DNA of 64,000 bases from Mesocentrotus franciscanus (Eukaryota; Echinodermata; Echinoidea; Camarodonta; Strongylocentrotidae), in contig CP137667.1 of NCBI GenBank assembly GCA_037976565.1, positions 992,001-1,056,000 of the forward strand. Reading direction: 5' to 3'. Made by a program: the position numbers and the translations under genes. Within the stretch, counting starts at the first letter, position 1. Each line of letters begins with the position of its first letter. Of this stretch, positions 31,467 to 44,215 are shown piece after piece. The notes beneath the pieces were generated by a model. It was not told where the DNA came from and ran no database searches. It saw only the letters and a program-made list of their open reading frames with translations.

Positions 31467-31964
31467 TAACGCATTAGCGTTGATTATGATCCATTATGAA
31501 GATTTATACCGGAATTTAGACCACGGTCTAAATATAACAGCCTTCGTTAGTTTTGTCTACTCATTCAGAATATTTTTGATAACTTCTTTTGCCCCCCTCC
31601 AACCAGCGCAGTCACACACACACACACGCGCGCGCATATGCGTTCCTGGCGTAACGGAGGGACTCATTATGAACACATCTGCATGTTATTACATTTTCAA
31701 GGACATTATGTTTGTCTGAATATAACATTCTGAGAACGATTAAAAAATTTACTGCATAACCAAGGGCCTAGTAAATTTCTAAACAATGTTTGTAAGTGAA
31801 TGGAGCATGTAATTATACGTAAACGAATTCTGAAAGGTCATCATACTTTATATACTTTACGAGGAAACGAGGACGCTTTGCGGGTGATCATAGCCTGTAG
31901 GTGAATGTATAGTTCTTGTGCTTGTCCTCGCTTTGGTAGCGTACACGCCCACACACCCCCCCAA

Positions 31965-32335
31965 GATTTTGGATGGCTCGTAGAACATTGCACTTATTTG
32001 TTCTGGTATGGATCCCTCGTTTAACTTAAATTATTGACACATATGCTTAACGAAGGGTAACTTCATCTGAAGGAAATTATGTTATTGTCCTAATACCTTT
32101 TTACCAATGATGTCAACATGATACCAAGGTATGGAGTACCTTGCTTATCTTACGCGAACTACGGAGTCAGAAACGACGCGGGATTGCACGTAATGATATT
32201 TACATGTTTTTGTATATCCTTTATCAGACATAACGCAAATATGACCTCCATACATTTTTTGATAATTCTGTTATTCATCAACTACAAGCCCCATATAAAC
32301 GTAGATTTATCAGTTGTCCATTTCTTAACCAGGTA
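31965..32335. repeat. Direct repeat copy 2 (paralogous to 30283-30657)
   Basis: The second copy of the segment above, upstream of the M1 exons. The interval 31470-31964 between MITE and repeat has a CA/CG-rich run near 31615-31640 and no gene. Confidence 0.8.
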
Positions 32336-32688
32336 ATCTGCTTCGACATGTAAGTTGAAGTCTGGTAATTTCCCCCTTTTGTCCTAATTATGGTGTGGAA
32401 GTAGTACTTAGAAGCATTTCCATTTCCATTTAAAAAATAAATTTCTTCAGACTTGTTTTTATCAAAGGCTAACAATTCAACTCTTGTTGTTTATATAACA
32501 CAAATAGTCTCCCTGTGCCACAATGTATTTACATGTATCAATGGATATATATATATATATATAGAATGAATGAAAGAATAGATAAATTAAATAATGACAA
32601 AATAAGTCAATGAGTAGGTAAATGATGCATGAATAAATAAACGAATGAGTAAATAAATAGACAAATTAACAAAGAATTCGATTAACAG

Positions 32689-32823
32689 GTGGGAGGCATC
32701 GCATCTGACTCACTATTGGCCATCCTTGGCCTGTTCGAGATGGTGGTAGCCATTGTGGCTTCAACATACTGCTGTGGTGGCATGGCCTGTTGCAACTCGT
32801 CTTCACCAAACACCACCACTATG
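32689..32823 (+). CDS. MS4A/CD20-like gene M1, fourth transmembrane exon
   Basis: A 135 bp exon with acceptor TTAACAG and donor ATG/GTGAGT. It reads GGIASDSLLAILGLFEMVV, then AIVASTYCCGGMACCN. This is the fourth membrane helix with the ELxxAIVxSxYxC and double-cysteine features of MS4A/CD20-like proteins, four-pass plasma membrane proteins with cytoplasmic ends. It is nearly identical to exon 4 of M2 (48811-48942). No counterparts of M2 exons 1-3 are found upstream in contig C, so M1 is either 5'-truncated or its first exons are missing from the assembly. Confidence 0.88.
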
Positions 32824-33439
32824 GTGAGTTATTTGACGTACTCCTCCCTAAATGTACAGGAGTGGACAGCCACTCTCTATTGTAGAGAGTCATATTATTG
32901 TTCCATTCATTGAGATGGAAAATCCACACTCAAAATGGTAGAATCCATTGTCAAAAGATTTATTCAACTACTTATACTTGGAGCAGATTCCAGTATATTT
33001 CCACTAAAGGTTAATTTCCACTCCTTTGGTTTAAGAGAAGCTTCCTAGGAAGAAAACATCAATCGTGAGCGAAGGTCGAGGTGGCATGTGGGTCTACCCG
33101 TCCCTACTCCTTTTTTTTTAATCGGGTAATTTTGAATTTCAATACTGCTGTATGCCAACTGCAAAAGTAATGACCTTGTTTCGTTTTTTCTCTTTGCTCG
33201 TTAGAAATATGGCTTTCAATGGCCAGGATTTTTTGTTGTTCTTTTGCTCTGATTGTCAGCATATTTTAGCCAACTTGTCAACTTTAGTCAACATTTTTCC
33301 CTTAAAACCCGTCCCGCCCAAAACTTTGCAGAGACGCTCCTTTTGCCAGAAATTTAATCAAGACCTTATATTAGAAGATAGATAGGTAGATAGGTTAACA
33401 AAACTTTCAAAGTATTTTTTTGTTTCCTGTTTTCAGTAT

Positions 33440-33560
33440 AATATGCTTGAGTATAGCAGGTAAGTAGTATGACTTCACTGGAGCTACGAACCTACGAAAG
33501 CCGTGGGTTTGAGCCCCCGCATGGCACAACGGACATTTAATACTGCCAAAGGACATCATT
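33440..33560 (+). repeat. Possible tRNA-derived SINE (M1 intron copy)
   Basis: The block GTGGGTTTGAGCCCCCGCATG resembles a degenerate pol III B box, and a TAGCAGGTAAGTAG-like stretch upstream could be a decayed A box. The same sequence occurs in the matching intron of M2 (49995-50120) with a better B box (GGTTCGAGCCC). Present in both paralogues, so older than the duplication. Confidence 0.35.
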
Positions 33561-33950
33561 TGCAAATTTGATTTATATGGGTACCCCTGCATGGCGCCAA
33601 TGCAGGGCCGTAGCCAGAGTTTGATGTTTTTTTTTTTTTTTTTGGGGGCACATACATGTAATTGATCGACGTCCTGGGGAGGGTCTAAGAGGAGGGGTGT
33701 CTGATATACATTTGCTACTTTCAATCAAGCTGAAGTAATGGGTACCTGATAAAATTTATTCCTTGCCATGATCATACGATATTCGCGACAGCAGCAAGAG
33801 GCGGAGTCAGTATAATGCTGTCCAACAGCCTATTAGTTGATCAAATGTAATGTAAACTATACAAAAGTAGATAGAGTCTATCATTACCATTATTTATATC
33901 ATTCGGTTTTGATCTTACACTTATTTCAATTATTTTAATCTCCTTTGCAG

Positions 33951-33987
33951 TACACCCAACAGAACGATCCGATGGTTGTGACAACCG
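33951..33987 (+). CDS. MS4A-like gene M1, short 37 bp exon
   Basis: Acceptor TCCTTTGCAG and donor ACCG/GTATGT. It encodes YTQQNDPMVVTT plus one base. The same exon in M2 (50485-50521) has identical length, splice sites and phase. It links TM4 to the proline-rich tail. Confidence 0.85.
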
Positions 33988-34701
33988 GTATGTAAATAAC
34001 TATTGTTTGTGTTTTTGTTTCAACTCCAATCTATAGGTACTTGATAACAAACATGGTATTTCATTAACTAGTTCATATAGGAATTTAAACGGTATGAAGT
34101 ATAGACTGTGATACTAGTAATATCAGAATTAAATTGAATAGAATTCAAACCGTGTATTATTTGACATGATCCACCAGCTGAAATGATTAATACTTGATCT
34201 CATGCACACTGATGTATACATTTATTAGCGATCCACAGAAACTGTCCTGAAAAGAATTATGGAATTAAAAACAACAACACCATAATAAACATTGAATCTA
34301 TTAATTCTCCTTGATTACTGGCCAGATCTTAAGTAGAAAGGTTTTCAACTTGTTACAAACTTAAGTTATAAATGTACTACAATCTTGAAAATGTGGTCGG
34401 TAACGTGTCGGACAGAATACCTTGGACTTGTCCGTAGACATGTACAAAAAGTTGGCAACGATTTTGCGAGTTCGAATAATAATTTGTTAATACTTCAGTT
34501 ATTGTTATTATTCTAAAATGAATGCGCTTAATTTTTATGTAAACGCTTCATTGTCAATAACTTGATTCAACTTCGGTTCACTTTCTTTGAATTTCTATGT
34601 AACTCGATTGATCTGCTCTTTACAATCAGTTTATTTATCGCGATTTAAGGGTGTAAAAGGAAAGTATACTAATTCCTTAAATGTTCATTGTCTCTACGCA
34701 G

Positions 34702-34856
34702 GCCAGTACACTCAGTGGGCGGGAATCGTTCAGGTCCCTCTCGCAAACAACGTTCAGCAGGCGTATATCCCTGCTGGCCAGCCTGTTGACCCTGCTCCCT
34801 ACAACCAGGCTCCTGGTGCCCCGCACAACGAAGCTCCTGGTGACCCGGACAACTAG
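34702..34856 (+). CDS. MS4A-like gene M1, last exon (short proline-rich tail, early stop)
   Basis: Acceptor CTCTACGCAG. It reads GQYTQWAGIVQVPLANN, then PYNQAPGAPHNEAPGDPDN and TAG. The stop lies inside a repeat unit (AACCAG to AACTAG), and the reading continues in frame as APAAPYDQ to TAA at 34878-34880. So M1 appears to have lost one repeat by a nonsense change. The tail is about 50 residues against 75 in M2. Confidence 0.87.
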
Positions 34857-35033
34857 GCTCCTGCTGCCCCGTACGACCAATAAGCAGCTGCTGCACCCAC
34901 CAAACCTGGCGGGATGGTGGCTTTAATGTGTTAGGAAAATGGGTCGTATTTATAAAACTAGCAATTACCCCCGACATGCTAATGCTTACATTGGGAATAA
35001 CAAGCAATACCTTGTGCTTGATAAATAAAATGC

Positions 35034-35039
35034 AAGCCT
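35034..35039 (+). promoter_or_regulatory. AATAAA polyadenylation signal of M1
   Basis: AATAAA about 180 bp after the M1 stop, conserved with the M2 copy at 18594. Confidence 0.65.
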
Positions 35040-35245
35040 AATTCGAGACACACGCAAACTTTCAAATATGCTGAAAAGAGTGGTTTGGATTCTAAACCGT
35101 GATACAATTGGTGCAATTGGTAATTAAAAGATAGCAGGTGAGAAAATTAAACATGCTAAAATAACGGCTGATCTATTTTGATAGACACGCATAAAGTCAA
35201 GGAAAAACAGTCATGCTATCGCGGCTTACAGGATTATTAAAATTT

Positions 35246-37155
35246 AAGCCACGTCAAGCCAATACTTGATGATGAAAACAATTATTCAGGCAAGAAATTA
35301 CTAATTATTTTAGCAAGAAGAACGTCATTCCAGCTGTTTGCCAACAATTGCTAGGCTTTTGCTAGTTTTATAATATGGCCTATTTCACCCACTTGGTTAG
35401 ATTATTTTCGTGTCAAGTCCCCTTTAAAATATAATTGACGGGTGGAGGGGTGTTGGCTTACATGAAATAACATCGCAAACTCTATTTTACCGTCTAGTGC
35501 TGTCGATGAAAGGAAGATAAGTGTTCTCTATTTATTACGTGAGGCTGAAATTCTCACCCCCTACCATCATTCCACCCCACGTGAGAAACAGAGAACCCTT
35601 TTCTTACTTTGATTGTAGGGGCTGGATATCAAGTGACTGCACAGTCTGCACATTAAGATATGTTAAAGCCCGTCAATACTAGTTTGGCCAGGAGGGATTA
35701 GACCACCCTGCTGGTCACTGACTGGTGATTATCTCATCAACTCAGATCTCAATTAACATAAGAAAAAGAGGATCAGGGGCCGACGGGCACCGCTTAGGCA
35801 TTGTTTTCTATATAGAGAGCAAGTAGCTACAAGTAGTGCAGTGGGGCTTTAAAAGAACAACAATATAAACAACAACCAACGACATTTACAGCAAAAATCA
35901 GTAACGACCTTCTCATGCCAGTCACAAATGATCATCGATCCAGTTAGAGCAGGTCTCATATTATGGAAACATCGCTGAATGTTACAGCACGAAAATTATG
36001 TAACCGAGCAAGTTGTAGGCGAAAACGGTTGTGCACACTTGTCAGGGTTGCACCAGAATAACAATAATGATAATAAATATGCATTCTATCTAAAAATATT
36101 TCCCGAGCTGCACAAGGAAAAATAGATGAGGAATAAGAATCGGAATAAGTGCCATATTTTCTTGTCAAGCATTCCTAAAACAAATATTACATTTTAACTT
36201 GGATTTGGAACTCTCTAATGATGTTGTAGTTTGCAACTCCTAAGGTAATGTGTTCCATAGAAAGGATGCTGCGGCCGGGAATACCCTTTTTGCCGCAGGC
36301 GACTCTTGTTCTTGGGATCTGAAAAAGATGATCTTAGACTACGAGAAGGAGTATATAAAGTATAATTAAATCTTGATTGTGGCGTGGTGCGAATCCATTT
36401 ACAACTGCATGACACCCCTGCCCCTGATCTGAAAGCCCCAAAGAAATCAATAAAATGTTTACAGTGTGTGAAATAGAGCACTCAAGTTATCAATACAAAC
36501 CACCTTTCCCCCACTAATTAGCATATGCATATTGCATTTGAAATAATATGGACTAATTTTCCCAAATGTTTTATAAACCATCAAAGTGTTAATTCAGATG
36601 ACCAAACAAGAACATTTGAAATTGTAATAACAAAATTGAAGAATACTTTATTTTACTTCGATATTGATTAAAATCGTTTATCTTGAAAATAAGTAGCCTT
36701 TTTCTAGTTGCCTGAAGTGTAGTTGAATATATTCAATTACCGAGGTATTTTACCTGAAGATATATCAATGTTGTGCCGTTCGATCTTTTGACTGTCATTT
36801 TGGATGTATTACTCAATTCGTTAAATAATTCAGTTGACGAAGATCGATGGAATAAAACAGATGATGATTTGAAGTGAAAAGAATTTCAGATATTTGTGTG
36901 AAATCGATCTTTGCTGAAACTACGCTGGAAAAAAATATGATAATCAGATTTGATGGGTTTTCATCTATTTTTAGAACATTCGCGAATATTCTATACATAT
37001 GAGAAATTAATTCGTACGTGGTATGATATTTCAATTAACTTTATAATCTTGCTTGTAGTTAATTAATGAGGGGGATTTCTTTAGTATGATAATAATAAGC
37101 GTGCCATCATGTAAGTCTACAAAATGTATTCTGTAGAATATCTATATTTTTAGAA
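35246..37155. other. 1.9 kb copy-specific non-coding stretch
   Basis: Present only in this copy of the duplication, between GGATTATTAA and a segment aligning again near TTAGGAAACTTAATAC. It is either an insertion here or a deletion in the other copy. Clear terminal repeats or ORFs are not visible. Confidence 0.6.
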
Positions 37156-38641
37156 TCTGTGTCATTAGGAAACTTAATACAAAACCACTTAACAAAAAAA
37201 CTGTACATGAATTATCGTTGTTCAGTGTCTGAAACGCATAACAGAGTGCCTTCAACAAGACAAATGCTGAAACAAGAAAACAAATGAAAAGGGAAAAAAA
37301 TCCTTTAACCAATATTAGGTGGGTAAGCATAGGAAGTTGTCTACTGTGTATACTGCATTTTCCGTTTTAATTTTGAATTTAATAAGGCAAATTAAAAGAA
37401 AGTACAATAGACAGAAAAAAATTGCATCGATTAAAATCTGTAAATTAAAATAGTCTGAATTAGATTTGTTGACATTACAAACAATGCAGTAAACAATACA
37501 AGAGGTTAATAAATTTCGTCTTGCCTTATTCCACGCACATTCTTATCATGCTTTTATTTTTGTGAAATGACTCTTTCTATTTTCGAAGCCCTATTATATG
37601 CTTAGGCTGACATGGGCACACCAAATACCTTCGAGCTGAAACTTCTATGTTCTGAAATATCATTTTGAGGCTTTGTATATTTCGCTGAATTCTCACATCT
37701 TACAAGGCGCGTATTGTAAGAGACACCTTTCATATTTGTTTTTCTTTGTTTTATGTGGATGAAATATTTGTGCAGCTGTAAATCTTTATTTTATACAATA
37801 TTTCATAGAATACACAAATTATAGAAAAGTGATCTTTTCAGTCCTGTAGATTTCACTGTAGTTCAATTCTTAATGTATAATAATAATAATATATTGGCTT
37901 CCTTTTGTGGTATATTAGATATACTGCATTCAGATTGCATGAATATTGTCTTCGACTCGTGCAATATTCGCGAGCTAAATGCATCATATCGCATATACCT
38001 CTCAGGGCAGCCAATAGTGTATAAATATATGAACCGAGAAATTCAGTATTTCCCGAGTGATTTTATATTTCACCGAGGCCACAGGGCAAGGGTTGAAAGA
38101 AAAATCTTACTTAGGAAGTGTAAATAACTCATGTTTTGCTTAACGTGTAGTTTAAGAATCTACCAGCCTTAACAATATTAATATGCAAGCTTTCATCTAT
38201 ACTCATGTCGACTTTCCCAAGCCATGTGATTATCCTCACAGTTTCTTGCTCTCTGCTGCCTCAAGATCACTGGAGCGAAGATAGGTGACAGTGAACAGCC
38301 AGAGTCCTTATTCAGTGAAGGATTAATCCATTTTATCAAGATGGATATTTTCACCTTTCTCGACCAAATGGTGTGTTTCAAAGTCAATAACATGGGCATT
38401 ATTCCAACCAACATTAATCTCCAGTATCAAGAGTGTGTTCTGATACTGCTGAGATGCATTTTTTTTTTAAAGGTTGGTAGAAGCTTAAACGACATGTTAT
38501 GATTACCGAAACCAACGGAAGTTTGTTTCTGTTGGTTATGCACAATTTGGAAGAAGAAAAATAATTGATTCGACGGGGGAAATTTCGAATTTTGCGACTT
38601 CGAGTTATGCAGAGTTAAATTTTACTCGTTTCCATTTGCAG

Positions 38642-38782
38642 GAGTTTCGAACTGACTCGGATGGAATCATGGGTGTAATTGGGTTGATTGAGTTGATAGT
38701 TGCTACTGTAGGATCAGCCTACGGCTGTGCAGGAGTGTATTGCGGTATTAAGCAGTCGTCGAGACCACTGCAAGAATGGAAG
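38642..38782 (+). CDS. Orphan MS4A-like fourth transmembrane exon (M3)
   Basis: A 141 bp exon with acceptor CATTTGCAG and possible donor AAG/GTGGTA. It reads SDGIMGVIGLIELIVATVG, then SAYGCAGVYCG and a short polar end QSSRPLQEW. It matches the TM4 exon of M1 and M2 in position, phase and the IELxVAxxxSAYxC pattern, but is clearly divergent. No companion exons are found nearby on the plus strand, so it may be an alternative exon, a relic of a third gene, or part of a gene with undetected exons. Its counterpart in contig B is broken. Confidence 0.65.
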
Positions 38783-39204
38783 GTGGTACTGAAACATGAT
38801 GTTGCTTTAAGGCAACCCAGGTTTAAATAGTTTTAAAGGAATATTATTTCAAACATTCAAAAAGGTAAGGGAAGATTCGAGACGATATTGAATGAAAACT
38901 GGTATGAAATTGAATGAAAAAAGTGTTAAAATCTACGAGGAAACGTATATATAGAATTTTTTAACACAATGGACAGGCTGAAAGAAGGCGAAAGGCCGCT
39001 TTCAATATGTCTGTGTGCTTAAGATTCACGACGTAACCCCCACTCACTATATACATCATGTCGATAACATTTTTAATACAGGGTTCGTACTAATAAAAAT
39101 AACAGTAAATCGAATATTACAGCCTGCGCTAAACGTATCCTTTATACAATAGACTTTTAGATTTTGATCATTTGGTATTAACCCGACATCGCTAACTTGA
39201 CCAC

Positions 39205-40175
39205 GGAGAGAGAGGAGACCTAGAAAGAGAGAGGAATGGAAGGAAAGACTAAGAGACAGGGAGAAAGAGAGAGAGAGAGCAAGATATTTGATTTAAAGAA
39301 ACCAAGAAAGAGATAGCACGGAACGATGAAACAGAGGATGAGGGAAGGAGAGGATCAGAGACAGACACACACACACGCACCAAGAAAAAATGAGAGGAAA
39401 ATGATGTAGAAATAGAGGATAAGAGAATTAGAGAGACAAAGATATAGAGAGAGTGAAAGAGGGGACATGCACAAAGAGAGAGAGACCAATAATGATAGAG
39501 GAATTACAGGAAAGACAGAGAGAAAGGGAGAGCGGAGAGGGAGAAAAGGGCGATAGAAAAAATTGAGAGAGAGAGAGACCAACAAAGACAGGAATGGAAG
39601 GAAGAAAATGAGAGATGAGATGGACAAAGAGATAGAGAGAGAGAGAGAGAGGGAGGAGGGAGAAAGGGGAGAGAGAGAGACCAAGAAAGATAGATGAATT
39701 AATGGAAAGACAGGGAAAGAAGGAGAAAGAGAGGGACCAATAAAGACGGAGGAATTAAGGGTAAGACAGAGAGAGAGAGAGATAGAGAGAGAGAGAGAAC
39801 AATAGAGACAGAGGATTGGAAGAAAGAGAACGAGGATCGGAGATCAGAGGGACGAAGATAGATAGATATATATATATATAGAGAGAGAGACCAACAAAGA
39901 CAAAGGAATTAAGGGAAAGACAGAGAGAGAGAGAGAGAGGGAGAAAAAAAGAGATAGAGAGAAATAGAGAAAGAGAGAAAACAAATAAATACAGAGGAAT
40001 TTAGGGAAAGATAGAGAAAGTGAGAACGAGAGAGAAAGAGGCAGACCAGAAATCTCTGATATGAAAAGAGGGAAATGGAGGGAAAAAACAGAGGATGAGA
40101 GAAAGAGAGGGACAGAGACAGACACACTTAACAAGAAAAAAAAGAATTGATACAAGAAAGAGAGAGGAGGGGTCA
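39205..40175. repeat. GA-rich low-complexity block (contig C copy)
   Basis: About 0.97 kb of GAGAGA-type sequence in the same relative place as 25135-25970. The order and number of subunits differ between the copies. Confidence 0.95.
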
Positions 40176-40475
40176 GGAGAAGATCATCGATTGCAACACT
40201 TCATACATACACGAACCTTGATGTAGTGGTAAACCAGAGAGTTCGGTTTGGAAACTTCCCTGGGTAAACAATTAAATTAACCTCTACTTTCGAATTTTGA
40301 AATCAAACCAAATGGGGATGAATATGATATATCTGGAATCATATTTCAATATGTTATTAAAGATGAATTTAATTACCACAGGTCGAGCGCCCGCTACACT
40401 TATCACCCGTCCAATGTTTATTTGTCATTACCCAATTCATTCCATTTCATCACATATTTTCCTTGAATACGTCAG

Positions 40476-40634
40476 TATAAAACCATTCACTCCATCCACA
40501 ACCGGGATCCATTTTTCTATTGTAAATACCGCTCGCAGTATTATTATAATATCCGCAGCTGTGTGTGCGATTATACAGCGTCATAGAAGGACTTGGTTTG
40601 AGTTTGAGGCAGACATTTTAAACAGACACCCAAG
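40476..40634 (+). promoter_or_regulatory. TATA promoter and candidate 5' non-coding exon of M2
   Basis: TATAAAA at 40476-40482, CCATCCACAACC about 10-20 bp further, and a consensus CAAG/GTAAGT donor at 40634/40635. The stretch between TATA box and donor is well conserved with 26210-26359 although the flanking GA-rich block has diverged. The next plus-strand acceptor with coding sequence is the first M2 exon (acceptor at 45047), so this is the best candidate for the M2 promoter and 5' UTR exon. There is no transcript evidence. Confidence 0.5.
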
Positions 40635-43415
40635 GTAAGTCTCATCTGTTTTTTTTTATCCATTAGCGCGATAGTCCCAACAAAATTTATTGCGGGTATG
40701 TTTTGACTGGAATAGCATTAATGAATGCTGCGTAGTATTATCTTACTGCTGATATGATTCAAATCATGAGATCATTATCATTTCTAATTCTTCTTTAAGT
40801 CGCCATTTTGTTGATGGGTGTATATTATGCTTATTGGAAGTATTAGGTACACAGATGTGTTAATGGTGAGGATGCGAATATACATATGGTGTGGTTCTAC
40901 TCTTTGATATGACTCTGACCACGGATATTTCTCAGAAAGTACGCAATATCGAATAGGGAGTCATAATAGCCGTTAGCAAGAGAAGATAGATAACGAAATG
41001 TGTATTAATATTGAACATTTTGTTGATCATGAATGAAAAACATCCAATTTGTGATACTATAAACAATACTTATTCCGTTCTTGTATAGTACATGTATATC
41101 CACTTCCAATGAGTTTTAGAAATTACTCTCCTATTATAGTATTTATCAAAGGTCGTCGTGAATTATTTGTAACTTTTTATGATGGGAAAGTTCAGAAGGG
41201 TCATGGTGTAGGGTAGGCTTGCAAATCTTGACACCTCTGTAATTATTGAATGACATAGGTATACTCATGTATTCCAGATCATTATGAAGATGTGGGACAA
41301 AATAACCATTAAATTGTGCCGAAAATAATACTCATTCCATTACGACTGTCTAGAATGTTGGTGCTAGACTGAATGATCGATAATCCGTTGTATGACATTT
41401 CATTTAAATTATTCAGTACAGAGTCATATCAGCACCATTTCGGTCATCCTTTAATTGTGTAGGGTTGGGTTTAGTTCTATTCAAGAGATTTCTATTTAGC
41501 AACAAGCTTTTCCCATTTTCCGTACTGTACACGAATGAATTTCTTGCTTGCTCTGTTTACCTTTCAACTCATTGTTGTTTTTATCGGTTGTTCATATTAT
41601 TTGGAGATCAATGTATGTAAAAGATATATCGATTTCGGTGTATTAATGGTAGTCATCTTCCCGTGGTTCAGATAAGGAGAATTGTGGGGATTCGTTGACA
41701 TCTTGGTCATTGACATTTTCCTTCCATACTCACATACTATTCTGCACCGGAGATCACCCATCCTCAACCATGCTCACTCTAAAGTAGCTTCTGTTAACTC
41801 AGACCTACTGATTTTGTACAATTGTGTACATATGTAAATGATTCATTTACCAAAGCTTTGAATGGTAATGTATAGCCTTTAATTTATTAGTTATAATTTA
41901 CGAATGTATAACTTGTTAATACGGAGGTGCTTTGAAAGGCATTTTTTGTCAAGAACAGCGATTTAGAAATTTATATTAATTTACTATTATTTATTCAACA
42001 GATCAAGTTGTTTGACATTCTGAATTGTACAAAGAAAAGGGGTACAATAATAAGAGCACTGACACGTTTGTAGCCGATCAATTTAGAATGCCTTCTTCAG
42101 CTTCTTGGGGTTAAATTTTGTCTTACTATTCTTCACCGAGAAAGTAGCTGCTTTTCAGCATTGAAGGCCTTGTATAGAAGTTAAAATATAACGATATATG
42201 CAAACGAAATGATATGAAAGGAAATCACAGAAAATAAAAGAACCATAATAAAATCATAATGTATCCGAGCAAAAGAAAAGTATACTTTGGAAGACCAATT
42301 ATGAGCAACAGATGAAAGAACATAAAAGAACATTTTGATCTTTTTATTCGTACTCAATATATAGCAGTGGCAATGCTCTCCATCGCCTCATAAGCCCACG
42401 GTTACATATTGCATGCAAGTAAATAAACGCCATCTTTCCTGTCACCATCACGAGTTGTTAAACCTTACATCGTATATTCATTTCACACAGTTTCGCTTTC
42501 AGTACTTCACACAAGTGTACAAACGATAGACTTCTTATAAATGATGTATTGTTAACATGAAAGTGAAATATATAAATTTGTATACCCCGGTCGCAATGCT
42601 TTGTAAAGTCTGCAAGGCCGCCTCATTGGCACACAAACAAAAACGGCTCTCATGCATTATTTTTCTACGATCCAAGGATGATTTCATATAGCTCGTGCGA
42701 ATCATAGAGTAGACAAATCATGCTATAATTATATTACCTCCTATGTTGTTCGATATTTGTGTGAACATGCAAATGACCACTTTTCTTGGTTGATCCTATT
42801 TTACTAAAATGTTATTTAGTCGCAAGGCGATGTGTGTGTTTTTTTAGGCTACTGAAATATATTTATTGTTTTTTCCAATGGAAAAGATAAACAAACGATG
42901 TAAATAATTACCTTAAACGGTAAAAAAAAGTTATGGTTTAATGAAGGTTATGATGACCAAACAATTGTTTTGCTTGCCAGTCCACTGTTGCTCCCCCTTC
43001 TCTTTTTGTTTCTCTCTCTCTCTGTCTCTTTCTATACTGCTCATGCACATTATTTTGGATTCAACCTGTTGAACAAACAATGCACTTAATGTACCTTTCT
43101 CTTTGTAGTACACTCGAGTGCACTTGCGCACGCCATTATGAATGCAAACGTATGTCATCCTACGATGCCAAATCGCTATGACGCCATATGCTATAATTAG
43201 AGATGATGTAACATTTCATCTTTTGTTGACATTTCCGCACGGGAGCGTTGATTTGTGTGCTAGTGATGATTTGATATTCTTTTCTTATGTTGCAGAGTTA
43301 TGTTGTTACTTATCATTTATTAAAATGGGTCAACTCAGAGATAGAGGGATAACAACAATAATTCAATTCCATTCAATTTATTTTCTTCCATTTCTTTTTC
43401 ATATCAACAAAATAC
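40635..43415. other. Non-coding region, candidate first intron of M2 (duplicated part)
   Basis: Collinear with 26360-29782 minus the truncated LINE. Nothing coding was recognised. Confidence 0.65.
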
Positions 43416-43889
43416 TCAAGTAAAACATTTGTATTTATATATAATGACATGAGTAAATTCAACAAAATATTAACAGTATTAACACGAGTAGGCATAAATT
43501 AAAAAGCATATAGGCTCGTTTTGCGAATACGTCTTATAGAACAATACACAATAAATATAAAACGAAAGAGAAGAATAGACGAAGAAAGAGAAAAGGAAAT
43601 AAACGAAAAATGAATTTACATTGAGTAATAGTTTCTTATGAAATGAGTGTAAATAGCTATGTTCTTTGAGAAATGTATTCTCTCTATTACTTAAATACAT
43701 ATTGGACTTTTAGAAAACTAACTTGTTATCATATCACTCGTAAAAAAATTGCAAACGAAAGCGTTTATATATTATTAATAGACAGTAGATACACCACCTA
43801 AAATGTAGCGAATCACCTAATTAGCCTTGAAATGATTTACCTCGAGTACCATCCCATTAAGATATACCCCATGCCCTCCTTGGACAATT

Positions 43890-44215
43890 AAATCAGAGGG
43901 TAGCGTGGTCCGGGGTGATTTAATCAATTATCCTAGAGGTATGCCTATTGTTTTTAGGGGTAGTTGTTTGGGGGTAGTTGCACGGAGAGTTATTGTTAAG
44001 GTATTAGTTGTCCTAGGGGTAGTTGGTCGGGGGTAAGTAACCAGGGGACGATTAACGAAAGGTTACTAATCCTATAGGGTTACTGGTCTGGGATAACCAG
44101 GGAATTATTGACCTAAAGGTACTTGTACTATATAGGAGTAGTTATCTGGGGTAGTTTACCGGAGGGTTATTTTTAAAAGGAATAGTTATCCTAGAGCATG
44201 TAGGGCGTAGTTTAT
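43890..44215. repeat. Degenerate GGGGTAGTT minisatellite
   Basis: Repeated variants of a motif with GGGGTAGTTG, GGGTTACTGG and GGAGTAGTTATC at irregular intervals of roughly 25-60 bp. Confidence 0.7.

Larger units (their letters stand above)
34702..43415. repeat. Segmental duplication, contig C copy (paralogous to 18224-29782)
   Basis: Collinear with the contig B copy. It lacks the Rex1-like LINE, the TTAA MITE and the truncated LINE, and so provides the empty sites. It has an extra ~1.9 kb (35246-37155) not present in B, in which no gene or terminal repeat was recognised. Confidence 0.85.

Noticed and set aside
30819..31469. Long open frame of 216 codons and overlapping minus-strand frames
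   Set aside because: They lie wholly inside the two-unit GC-rich MITE, repeat with the 360 bp unit and show no protein family features.
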